This document shows positions 57,047 to 64,000 of a DNA stretch of 64,000 nucleotides, piece by piece. The DNA is from Corynebacterium testudinoris (GTDB taxonomy: Bacteria > Actinomycetota > Actinomycetes > Mycobacteriales > Mycobacteriaceae). The translations under genes and the position numbers were made by a program. The notes beneath the pieces were generated by a model. The model was not told where the DNA came from, searched no databases, and saw nothing but the letters and a program-made list of their open reading frames with translations. Each line of letters opens with the position of its first letter. Within the stretch, counting starts at the first letter, position 1. Location of the stretch: the NCBI RefSeq assembly GCF_001021045.1, contig NZ_CP011545.1:496001-560000 (forward strand), given 5' to 3'.

Positions 57047-58456
57047 TTGAACAAGCGGATCGTCATCATTGGCGGCGGGCCGGCCGGCTACGAAGCAGCA
57101 CTAGCCGGAGCCAAATACGGGGCGGAGGTCACCCTCGTTGAGGATCAAGGAATGGGTGGCTCCTCAGTCCTGCTCGATTGCGTTCCCTCCAAGTCCTTCA
57201 TCGCTGGTACCGGCATTAAAACTGACCTTCGCCGGGCCGATGACATGGGCCTCAACAGCCTCCTCGGACGAGCCCGCATCCACCTGGGGGCGCTGAACAA
57301 GCGCGTGCAGGTGCTCGCGCAGGAGCAGTCCGATGACGTGCAGGTGCAGCTCGATCGCGCTGGCGTGCGCATCATCAACGGCCGCGCCCGATTCGCGCAG
57401 GCTCAGGATGAGCACCTCTTCCACTCCGTGGTGGCCACCCACGCTGACGGCACCGAGGAATTGCTGGAGTCGGAGCTCGTCCTCTTGGCCACCGGCGCTA
57501 CCCCCCGCATCCTGCCGGGCGCGGAGCCCGATGGAGAGCGCATCCTCACGTGGCAGCAGGTCTATGACCTCACCGAAACCCCCGAGCACCTTATCGTCGT
57601 GGGCTCGGGTGTGACCGGCGCCGAGTTCGTGTCCGCTTTCGCCGAGTTGGGTGTCAAGGTCACCATGGTGGCCTCCCGCGACCGAATCTTGCCTCACGAT
57701 GATGCTGATGCCGCGGACGTGTTGGAGCACGTCCTGTCCCAGCGCGGAGTTTCTTTGGAAAAGCACGCCCGTGTGGAGTCAGTCACTCGCACCAAGGACG
57801 GCGGCGTGTGTGTGCGGACCACCGATGGCCGTGAGATCCTCGGCTCCCACGCGCTCATGTCCATCGGTTCCGTCCCGGCGACCAAGGATCTGGGGCTGGA
57901 TGCCGTCGGAGTGGAGCTCACCCCGTCGGGCCACATCCACGTGGATAGGGTCTCGCGCACCAACGTCACCGGCGTCTACGCGGCCGGCGACTGCACTGAC
58001 CTGTTCCCGCTGGCCTCAGTCGCCGCGATGCAGGGCCGCATGGCCGTCTATCACGCTCTCGGCGAGGGAGTGACGCCCATCCGGTTGAAGACGGTGGCTA
58101 CTGCCGTGTTCACCCGGCCGGAGATCGCCGCCGTGGGTATCACCCATGCGCAGATCGAGGCGGGTGAGGTGTCCGCGCGCGCCGTCGTGCTGCCGCTGCA
58201 GTCCAACCCGCGCGCCAAGATGCGTTCGCTCAAGCACGGCTTTGTCAAGCTTTTCTGCCGCCGGAACTCCGGCCTCGTCATCGGTGGCGTCATCGTCGCC
58301 CCCACGGCGTCGGAGCTCATCCTGCCGATCGCGGTGGCGGTGTCGAACAACCTCACCGTCAAGCAGCTGGCGGAGTCCTTTGCGGTCTACCCCTCGCTGT
58401 CTGGCTCCATCACGGAAGCCGCGCGCCGCCTCGTGGCGCACGACGATCTGGAGTAG
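57047..58456 (+). CDS. lpdA: LpdA-like flavoprotein NAD(P)H quinone reductase
   Basis: A 469-residue pyridine nucleotide-disulfide reductase family protein. The FAD motif is IIGGGPAGYEAAL and the NAD motif is VVGSGVTGAEF. The redox-disulfide segment reads GGSSVLLDCVPSK, so only one of the two cysteines remains. This is the known state of M. tuberculosis LpdA, which reduces quinones rather than lipoamide. The start is TTG at 57047 with TAGGAG upstream. It ends one base from the convergent prpR stop. Confidence 0.9.
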   Translation: MNKRIVIIGGGPAGYEAALAGAKYGAEVTLVEDQGMGGSSVLLDCVPSKSFIAGTGIKTDLRRADDMGLNSLLGRARIHLGALNKRVQVLAQEQSDDVQVQLDRAGVRIINGRARFAQAQDEHLFHSVVATHADGTEELLESELVLLATGATPRILPGAEPDGERILTWQQVYDLTETPEHLIVVGSGVTGAEFVSAFAELGVKVTMVASRDRILPHDDADAADVLEHVLSQRGVSLEKHARVESVTRTKDGGVCVRTTDGREILGSHALMSIGSVPATKDLGLDAVGVELTPSGHIHVDRVSRTNVTGVYAAGDCTDLFPLASVAAMQGRMAVYHALGEGVTPIRLKTVATAVFTRPEIAAVGITHAQIEAGEVSARAVVLPLQSNPRAKMRSLKHGFVKLFCRRNSGLVIGGVIVAPTASELILPIAVAVSNNLTVKQLAESFAVYPSLSGSITEAARRLVAHDDLE

Positions 58457-59779
58457 TTAAAGCGTAACGTAGGACTCATCGAGGGTGGCGTCGAGGTCGA
58501 CGGCCACCCTTCGGCCTGCCTGAGGGAAGGCGCGCTGGGGGCAGCGCTCGCGAGGGCACGCCCGACAGCCCGGCCCGATGGGGATAGCGGACGCCGGATT
58601 GAGGTCGAGGCCATTGGCGTAGACCAGCCGCTGGGCCTGTTCCAGGTCGCAGCCCAGGCCCACGGTGAACTCTTTGCGGGGCTGGCCAAATCCGCGCAGC
58701 TGCCCGGCGACGGTGCGGGCGATCCACAGGTAGCTGCGCCCATCGGGCATGCCGGCGACCTGGCGGGTCACCCGGCCGGGGGTTTCAAACGCGCGGTGAA
58801 TGACCCACAGGGGGCAGGAGCCGCCGGTGCGGGAGAAGTGGAAGCCCGTCGCGGACTGGCGCTTGGAAATGTTGCCCGCGCGGTCGGTGCGGACGAAGAA
58901 GAAGGGGACGCCGCGGGCACCGGGGCGCTGCAGGGTGGAGAGGCGGTGGCAGGTGGTTTCGAAGCCGGTACCAAAGTGATCGGCGAGGCGGTCGATGTCG
59001 TAGCGAGTGGCCTCGGCCTGCTCCAACATGGCCCCGTAGGGCATGACGACGGACGCGGCGAAGTACTGGCCAAGTGCCAGGACCGCGATGGAGCGGGACT
59101 CCTCGGTGGGGAGGGGGGACGCGAGGTCGTCGAGAAGCGAGACGTGGGCGAGCAGACCGTATTGGAGCGCCAACTCGAAAGTGAGCTGGGCCTCGGAGAG
59201 GCCGGTGCGCAAGTGGAGCTCGCGGGTGTCGGGGTGGAAGATCCGGCGGGGGCCGGAGGTGATCTTGCGGAAGCGGACGGTCACCCCGAGGTCGCGGTCG
59301 AGGGCCGTGGCTAGGCGGGTGACGCGCAGCTGCGGTTCGCCGAGGCGGCTGGCCAGTTCCTCGCCGAGCCGGTCGAGGCTGTCGATGTAGTTGCGCGCCT
59401 CATAGAAGAAGTCGCGGACCAGGCCGTAGGGGCCCTTTTCCACCTCGGGGGGCTCACGATCGGCGATTTCTAAGATCTCCGCCACGAGGTCGGGGTAGCG
59501 GGCGGCGAGGTCCGCGAGCTGGTCGTCGGGGGTGGTGGGGAATGCGTCGCGCAGCTCGGAGACCGTGCGGGCCTCGTGGTCGGGGGAGAAGAAGGCGGGG
59601 TCAACATCGAAGTGCTGAGACAGCGCCATGAGCACGGTGACGGTGAGGGGACGTTGGTCGTTTTCCAGCTGGTTGAGGTAGCTGGTGGAGAGGTTGAGGC
59701 GCTTCGCCATTTCTTGCTGAGTAAGTTTGCGCCCCCTCCGGAGGTTGCGGATACGTGCCCCCGCAAAGTGCTTCGCCAT
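58457..59779 (-). CDS. prpR: PrpR, RamB-family regulator of propionate catabolism
   Basis: A 440-residue regulator. The XRE helix-turn-helix is at about residues 10-65 (RRGRKLTQQEMAKRLNLSTSYLNQLEN; key residues LTQQEMA-L-STSYLNQ-E). A long central short-chain-acyl domain and a C-terminal Cys-containing region follow (GPGCRACPRERCPQRAF), which may bind an iron–sulfur cluster in relatives. It is divergent from prpDBC and is expected to activate it with a methylcitrate-pathway ligand. ATG at 59779 directly precedes the HTH. Confidence 0.9.
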   Translation of the reverse strand: MAKHFAGARIRNLRRGRKLTQQEMAKRLNLSTSYLNQLENDQRPLTVTVLMALSQHFDVDPAFFSPDHEARTVSELRDAFPTTPDDQLADLAARYPDLVAEILEIADREPPEVEKGPYGLVRDFFYEARNYIDSLDRLGEELASRLGEPQLRVTRLATALDRDLGVTVRFRKITSGPRRIFHPDTRELHLRTGLSEAQLTFELALQYGLLAHVSLLDDLASPLPTEESRSIAVLALGQYFAASVVMPYGAMLEQAEATRYDIDRLADHFGTGFETTCHRLSTLQRPGARGVPFFFVRTDRAGNISKRQSATGFHFSRTGGSCPLWVIHRAFETPGRVTRQVAGMPDGRSYLWIARTVAGQLRGFGQPRKEFTVGLGCDLEQAQRLVYANGLDLNPASAIPIGPGCRACPRERCPQRAFPQAGRRVAVDLDATLDESYVTL

Positions 59780-59821
59780 TGGTGTACTTCCTGCCCGGAA
59801 TCTGCTGTGGCCTGCTGTTTC

Positions 59822-59898
59822 CACAAGTTTCGCAAAAATGACCACAATGTGCCACTCCTTTACGCATCCTTCGCTGTGACTGTTAACACAAGATTCGC
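59822..59898. promoter_or_regulatory. Repeated motif in the prpR–prpD intergenic region
   Basis: CACAAGTTTCGC at 59822-59833 recurs as CACAAGATTCGC at 59887-59898, one mismatch in 12 bases. RamB/PrpR-type regulators recognise TTTGC/GCAAA-like elements, and the first copy continues as TTTCGCAAA. They are candidate PrpR sites governing both divergent units. Confidence 0.45.
59875..59890. promoter_or_regulatory. GlxR/CRP-like site upstream of prpD
   Basis: TGTGACTGTTAACACA fits the corynebacterial GlxR consensus TGTGANNTANNTCACA in both outer halves, with one mismatch in the right half and a changed centre. It overlaps the second prpR-type repeat. GlxR controls many carbon genes; this is a consensus-based inference. 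Confidence 0.4.
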
Positions 59899-59950
59899 CG
59901 TACTGTGAGGGCTAACTCAACAAGACTTCGTGAAGGAGTAGATCAACCAC

Positions 59951-61465
59951 ATGATCAACCACACCGTTCGCACCTACCGCTCCGCTGAGGACTTCCCCCA
60001 CGAGGAGCACCTGGCCTACAAGATCGCCCGCGTCGCCGCCGACCCCGTTGAGGTCCCCGCGGACACCAAAGAGATGATCATCAACCGGATCATCGACAAC
60101 GCCTCCGTCCAGGCAGCCTCCGTCATCCGCCGCCCCGTCACCGACGGCCGCGCCATGGCCGCCGCCCGCCCCGTCACCGACGGCCGCGGCGCCTCCGTCT
60201 TCGGCCTCCCGGGCAAGTACGCCGCCGAGTGGGCCGCACTGGCCAACGGCACCGCCGTCCGCGAGCTCGACTTCCACGACACCTTCCTCGCCGCCGAGTA
60301 CTCCCACCCCGGCGACAACATCCCGCCGATCCTCGCCGCTGCCCAGCAGGCCGGCAAGGGCGGCCGCGAGCTCATCCGCGGCCTCGCCACCGGCTACGAA
60401 ATCCAGGTCGACCTCGTTCGAGGCATCTGCCTCCACGAGCACAGGATCGACCACGTTGCCCACCTCGGCCCCTCGGCCGCCGCCGGTATTGGCACCCTGC
60501 TCGACCTCGACGTCGAGACGATCTACCAGGCCATCGGCCAAGCCCTGCACACCACCACCGCCACCCGCCAGTCCCGCAAGGGCGAGATCTCCTCGTGGAA
60601 GGCATTCGCACCGGCCTTCGCCGGCAAGATGGCCATCGAGGCCATCGACCGCGCGATGCGCGGCGAGGGCGCTCCCTCCCCGATCTGGGAAGGCGAAGAC
60701 GGCGTTATTGCTTGGCTGCTGTCCGGCCCGGGCCACGAGTACATCGTTCCGCTGCCGGGCGAGGGGGAAGCCAAGCGCGGCATCCTGGACACCTACACCA
60801 AGGAGCACTCCGCGGAGTACCAGTCCCAGGCCCCGATCGACCTGGCCCGCCGCATGGGCGAGAAGCTGCTCGCCGAGGGCAAGGACCTGCGCGACGTCGA
60901 GTCCATCGTCCTGCACACCTCGCACCACACCCACTACGTCATCGGCACCGGCTCCAACGACCCGCAGAAGTTCGATCCGCAGGCCTCCCGCGAGACCCTC
61001 GACCACTCCATCATGTACATCTTCGCCGTGGCACTCGAGGACCGCGCGTGGCACCACGAGCGTTCCTACGCCCCGGAGCGCGCCAACCGCCCGGAGACCA
61101 TCGAGCTGTGGAAGAAGGTCTCCACCGTCGAGGACCCGGAGTGGACCCGCCGCTACCACTCCACCGACCCGAACGAGAAGGCCTTCGGCGCCCGCGCTGT
61201 CATCACCTTCACCGACGGCACCGTCGTGGAGGATGAGCTGGCCGTGGCCGATGCGCACCCGCTCGGCGCCCGCCCGTTCGCCCGCGAGCAGTACATCGAG
61301 AAGTTCCGCATCCTCGCCGACGGCGTCGTCGCCCCGGCCGAGCAGGACCGCTTCCTCGCCGCCGCCGAGAACACCGAAAACCTCACCGACCTGGCTGAAC
61401 TCAACATCGAACTCGATGCTGACGTGCTGGCTAAGGCCCCGACTCTGGGCAAGGGACTGTTCTGA
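59951..61465 (+). CDS. prpD: 2-methylcitrate dehydratase
   Basis: A 504-residue MmgE/PrpD protein dehydrating 2-methylcitrate to 2-methylaconitate. Key segments: [25 protein letters not shown] (key residues [14 protein letters not shown]), [14 protein letters not shown] and the C-terminal catalytic Arg/Lys region [18 protein letters not shown]. The ATG has a strong GAAGGAG site. It is the first gene of prpDBC. Confidence 0.95.
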   Translation: MINHTVRTYRSAEDFPHEEHLAYKIARVAADPVEVPADTKEMIINRIIDNASVQAASVIRRPVTDGRAMAAARPVTDGRGASVFGLPGKYAAEWAALANGTAVRELDFHDTFLAAEYSHPGDNIPPILAAAQQAGKGGRELIRGLATGYEIQVDLVRGICLHEHRIDHVAHLGPSAAAGIGTLLDLDVETIYQAIGQALHTTTATRQSRKGEISSWKAFAPAFAGKMAIEAIDRAMRGEGAPSPIWEGEDGVIAWLLSGPGHEYIVPLPGEGEAKRGILDTYTKEHSAEYQSQAPIDLARRMGEKLLAEGKDLRDVESIVLHTSHHTHYVIGTGSNDPQKFDPQASRETLDHSIMYIFAVALEDRAWHHERSYAPERANRPETIELWKKVSTVEDPEWTRRYHSTDPNEKAFGARAVITFTDGTVVEDELAVADAHPLGARPFAREQYIEKFRILADGVVAPAEQDRFLAAAENTENLTDLAELNIELDADVLAKAPTLGKGLF

Positions 61466-61466
61466 T

Positions 61467-62399
61467 ATGAGTGGACTTTTCTCCTCCACGGTGACCCCGA
61501 CGCAGCGTCGGCAAGCATTCCGTGACGGACTTGCCTCCGACAAGATCCAGCGCCTCCCAGGCGCGTTCTCCCCGCTGGTTGCCCGCGCGATCCAAGACGC
61601 CGGCTTTGAGGGCGTCTACGTCTCCGGCGCCGTCGTCGCCGCCGACCTGGCCCTGCCGGACATCGGCCTGACCACCCTCACCGAGGTCGCCGGACGCTCC
61701 CAGCAGATCGCCCGCGTCACCGACCTCCCCGTGCTTGTCGACGCCGATACCGGCTTCGGAGAGCCCATGTCCGCCGCCCGCACGGTCGCCGCCCTGGAAG
61801 ACGCCGGCCTCGCCGGCTGCCACCTGGAAGACCAGGTCAACCCCAAGCGCTGCGGCCACCTCGACGGCAAGGAGGTCGTGCCCACCGACCTCATGCTGCG
61901 ACGCATCGGCGCCGCGGTCAAGGAGCGCCGCGATGACACCTTCGTTATCTGCGCCCGCACCGACGCCGCCGGGGTCGAGGGCATCGACTCCGCCATCGAA
62001 CGCGCCAAGGCCTACGCCGACGCCGGAGCCGACCTCATCTTCACGGAGGCCCTGCACACCCCGGAAGAATTCGCGAAGTTCCGCGCCGCCGTCGACGTAC
62101 CCTTGCTGGCCAACATGACCGAGTTCGGCAAGTCCGAACTGCTCTCCGCCCAGCAGCTCGAGGATCTCGGCTACAACGCCGTCATCTACCCGGTGACCAC
62201 CCTGCGCATCGCGATGGGACAGGTCGAAGCCGCCCTCGGCGACATCGCCGAGACCGGCACGCAGACCGACTGGCTTGATCGCATGCAGCACCGCTCCCGC
62301 CTCTACGAGCTCCTGCGCTACTCGGAATACAACGACTTCGATCAGCAGGTGTTCACCTACTCGGTCGACAGCTACCAGCCCACCTTCACCCAGCCTTAA
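61467..62399 (+). CDS. prpB: 2-methylisocitrate lyase
   Basis: A 310-residue lyase of the isocitrate lyase/PEP mutase family, releasing succinate and pyruvate. The active-site loop is PKRCGHLDGKEVV; VSGAVVAADLALPDIG and VLVDADTGFGEP hold metal-binding residues. It starts one base after the prpD stop (TGATATG). Confidence 0.95.
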   Translation: MSGLFSSTVTPTQRRQAFRDGLASDKIQRLPGAFSPLVARAIQDAGFEGVYVSGAVVAADLALPDIGLTTLTEVAGRSQQIARVTDLPVLVDADTGFGEPMSAARTVAALEDAGLAGCHLEDQVNPKRCGHLDGKEVVPTDLMLRRIGAAVKERRDDTFVICARTDAAGVEGIDSAIERAKAYADAGADLIFTEALHTPEEFAKFRAAVDVPLLANMTEFGKSELLSAQQLEDLGYNAVIYPVTTLRIAMGQVEAALGDIAETGTQTDWLDRMQHRSRLYELLRYSEYNDFDQQVFTYSVDSYQPTFTQP

Positions 62400-62430
62400 C
62401 ACTTCACTCCTTCGAAAGGGGATGAGCACC

Positions 62431-63582
62431 ATGTCCGAGAACAACAATCCCGATGTCCGCAAGGGTCTCTACGGCGTCATCGCCGACTACACCGCCGTGT
62501 CCAAGGTGATGCCGGAAACCAACTCTCTCACCTACCGTGGCTACGCCGTGCAGGACCTCGTGGAGCATTGCTCCTTTGAAGAGGTCTTCTACCTCCTGTG
62601 GAACGGTGAGCTGCCGAACGAGGAGCAACTCGCCGAGTTCACCACCCGTGGCCGGTCCTACCGCTGCCTCGATGCGGGCCTCATCGCCCTCATCCACTCC
62701 CTGCCCAAAGACTGCCACCCGATGGACGTCATGCGCACCGCCGTGTCCTACATGGGCACCAAGGACTCGGAGCACTTCACCCCCGACGTCGATCACATCA
62801 CCCACGTCGGCCACAACCTCCTCGCCCAGCTGCCGATGGTGCTGGCCATGGACATCCGCCGCCGCGAAGGCAAGGACATCATCGCCCCGGACTCCAACAA
62901 GTCCGTCGCGGAGAACCTGCTGGCCATGGTCTTCGGTACCGGCCCGGACTCCCCGGCCTCCAACCCAGATGATGTGCGCGACTTTGAAAAGTCCCTCATC
63001 CTCTACGCCGAGCACTCCTTCAACGCCTCCACCTTCACCGCGCGCGTGATCACCTCCACCCGCTCGGACGTGTACTCCGCCATCACCGGCGCGATCGGTG
63101 CCCTCAAGGGCCCGCTGCACGGTGGCGCCAACGAGTTCGTCATGCACACCATGCTGCAGATCGAGGACCCGGCGAAGGCAACCGAGTGGGTCAACAACGC
63201 ACTCGACAACAAGGACCTCATCATGGGCTTTGGTCACCGCGTGTACAAGAAGGGTGACTCCCGCGTCCCGAGCATGGAGAAGTCTCTCCGTGAGCTCGCC
63301 GCCCGCCACGACGGCGCGAAGTGGGTCGAGATGTACGAGAACATGGCTGCCGCCATGGATACTCGCACCGGCATCAAGCCGAACCTGGACTTCCCGGCCG
63401 GCCCGGCGTACTACCTCCTCGGTTTCCCGGTCGACTTCTTCACCCCGCTGTTCGTCGTCGCCCGTATCGCCGGCTGGACCGCGCACATCGTGGAGCAGTT
63501 CGAAGGCAACTCGCTGATCCGTCCGCTGTCTGAGTACGTCGGCCCGGAACAGCGCGAGGTTACCCCCATCGCGGAGCGTTAA
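62431..63582 (+). CDS. prpC: 2-methylcitrate synthase
   Basis: A 383-residue citrate synthase-family enzyme condensing propionyl-CoA and oxaloacetate. Catalytic His residues are in SFNASTFTARVI (EHSFNAS) and GFGHRVYKKGDSR, with the Asp near the C terminus. ATG at 62431 has GAAAGGGG nine bases upstream; ATG 62422 is too close to it. It completes the 2-methylcitrate cycle operon. Confidence 0.95.
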   Translation: MSENNNPDVRKGLYGVIADYTAVSKVMPETNSLTYRGYAVQDLVEHCSFEEVFYLLWNGELPNEEQLAEFTTRGRSYRCLDAGLIALIHSLPKDCHPMDVMRTAVSYMGTKDSEHFTPDVDHITHVGHNLLAQLPMVLAMDIRRREGKDIIAPDSNKSVAENLLAMVFGTGPDSPASNPDDVRDFEKSLILYAEHSFNASTFTARVITSTRSDVYSAITGAIGALKGPLHGGANEFVMHTMLQIEDPAKATEWVNNALDNKDLIMGFGHRVYKKGDSRVPSMEKSLRELAARHDGAKWVEMYENMAAAMDTRTGIKPNLDFPAGPAYYLLGFPVDFFTPLFVVARIAGWTAHIVEQFEGNSLIRPLSEYVGPEQREVTPIAER

Positions 63583-63611
63583 TTTTCACCGCTTTACCTG
63601 CTTCGCAGAGG

Positions 63612-63661
63612 ATCCCACGGCCAAATGTCCCGGTCTCCATGACGGGGACTGGTCGTGGGAT
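63612..63661 (+). terminator. Terminator after prpDBC
   Basis: ATCCCACG (63612-63619) pairs with CGTGGGAT (63654-63661), with an inner GTCCC/GGGAC stem, followed by TATGCTTTTATGG. It lies 30 bases after prpC and before pyc. The remaining bases to 63846 hold no recognised gene. Confidence 0.7.
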
Positions 63662-63846
63662 TATGCTTTTATGGTCAGACCACTGACGAATAGCCGGACT
63701 ACCCCCGTTTTAGCTATTTGAGCTCACCCGAATCAGAAATCACCTGTTGCATTAATGTGGAGTAGCGAGAGACTGTGCTCTTGTCTGCACCCCAATAATT
63801 CCCGCATGCCGCCCACCCCGGCATGATGCTTGGAAAGGACTCCAAC

Positions 63847-64000
63847 GTGGCTACTTACATCCCGCCAGCATTCAAGAAGGTACTCGTCGCCAACCGCGGC
63901 GAAATCGCCGTGCGTGCATTCCGCGCCGCCTTTGAAACTGGTTCCTCCACCGTCGCGGTGTACCCAGTCGAAGACCGGAACTCTTTTCACCGGTCCTTCG
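63847..64000 (+). CDS. pyc: Pyruvate carboxylase, N-terminal part (partial)
   Basis: The first 51 codons, cut by the window edge. [22 protein letters not shown] begins the biotin carboxylase domain (key residues ANRGEIA-RAFRA), and [13 protein letters not shown] is the pattern of corynebacterial pyruvate carboxylase rather than acyl-CoA carboxylase. The GTG start follows a GGAAAGGA site. It replenishes oxaloacetate from pyruvate. Confidence 0.9.
   Translation, partial: MATYIPPAFKKVLVANRGEIAVRAFRAAFETGSSTVAVYPVEDRNSFHRSF

Overview
The window is a contiguous stretch of a high-GC actinobacterial chromosome, almost certainly a Corynebacterium. The assignment rests on gene content and order: guaB–guaB3–guaA, an EsrISR-type three-component system, imuA'–imuB and dnaE2, metQNI, folD, metY–metX, monomeric NADP-isocitrate dehydrogenase, a siderophore ABC locus, trpS, upp, a Cys-deficient LpdA, prpR/prpDBC and the start of pyruvate carboxylase. 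From memory this order closely parallels one region of the C. glutamicum genome. The species cannot be fixed from the sequence.

Layout. 1-2.9 kb: purine (GMP) synthesis. 3.0-8.8 kb: a 5-oxoprolinase island made of an Nramp-like transporter and, convergent to it, pxpA–pxpBC–biotin carboxylase–gntR. The two arms share a near-identical 13-bp palindrome, a likely GntR operator. 8.9-12.5 kb: EsrI/EsrS/EsrR cell-envelope stress signalling plus two small membrane proteins. 12.6-14.7 kb: imuA'–imuB; their partner polymerase DnaE2 lies at 19.9-23.0 kb, after a lipoprotein, a sucrase/ferredoxin-like protein and the methionine ABC importer operon. 23.0-26.2 kb: a small accessory patch with a tandem winged-helix protein and a PIN/HTH toxin–antitoxin pair whose toxin is frameshifted. 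26.2-29.8 kb: PH-domain pair, trmL, folD and a DUF3017-type gene. 29.8-33.1 kb: a second accessory patch with a complete IS3-family element inserted in a small membrane-protein gene, and orphan ORFs. 33.1-35.6 kb: metY–metX. 35.7-37.9 kb: icd. 38.0-42.8 kb: siderophore utilisation operon with a DtxR-like box. 42.8-54.5 kb: MFS exporter, exonuclease III, TRIC-like channel, trpS, YihY/BrkB protein, D,D-carboxypeptidase, an RDD protein with a J-like N terminus, a degenerate adenosine-deaminase homologue, a duplicated-domain unknown, and an NlpC/P60 protein with a small helical partner. 54.6-58.5 kb: upp, XRE regulator, M20 amidohydrolase, LpdA. 58.5-63.6 kb: prpR divergent from prpDBC (2-methylcitrate cycle). 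63.8 kb to the end: pyc, cut by the window edge.

Most of the window is core metabolism. The points most worth a second look are the 5-oxoproline island with an orphan biotin carboxylase that has lost its ATP glycine loop; the adenosine-deaminase-like protein without catalytic motifs; the IS insertion, which can be reversed on paper to restore a 66-codon gene; the frameshifted PIN toxin; and several candidate operators (GntR, McbR-like, DtxR-like, PrpR/GlxR-like, XRE) placed where pathway logic predicts them. I did not find tRNA, rRNA, CRISPR or phage structural genes.
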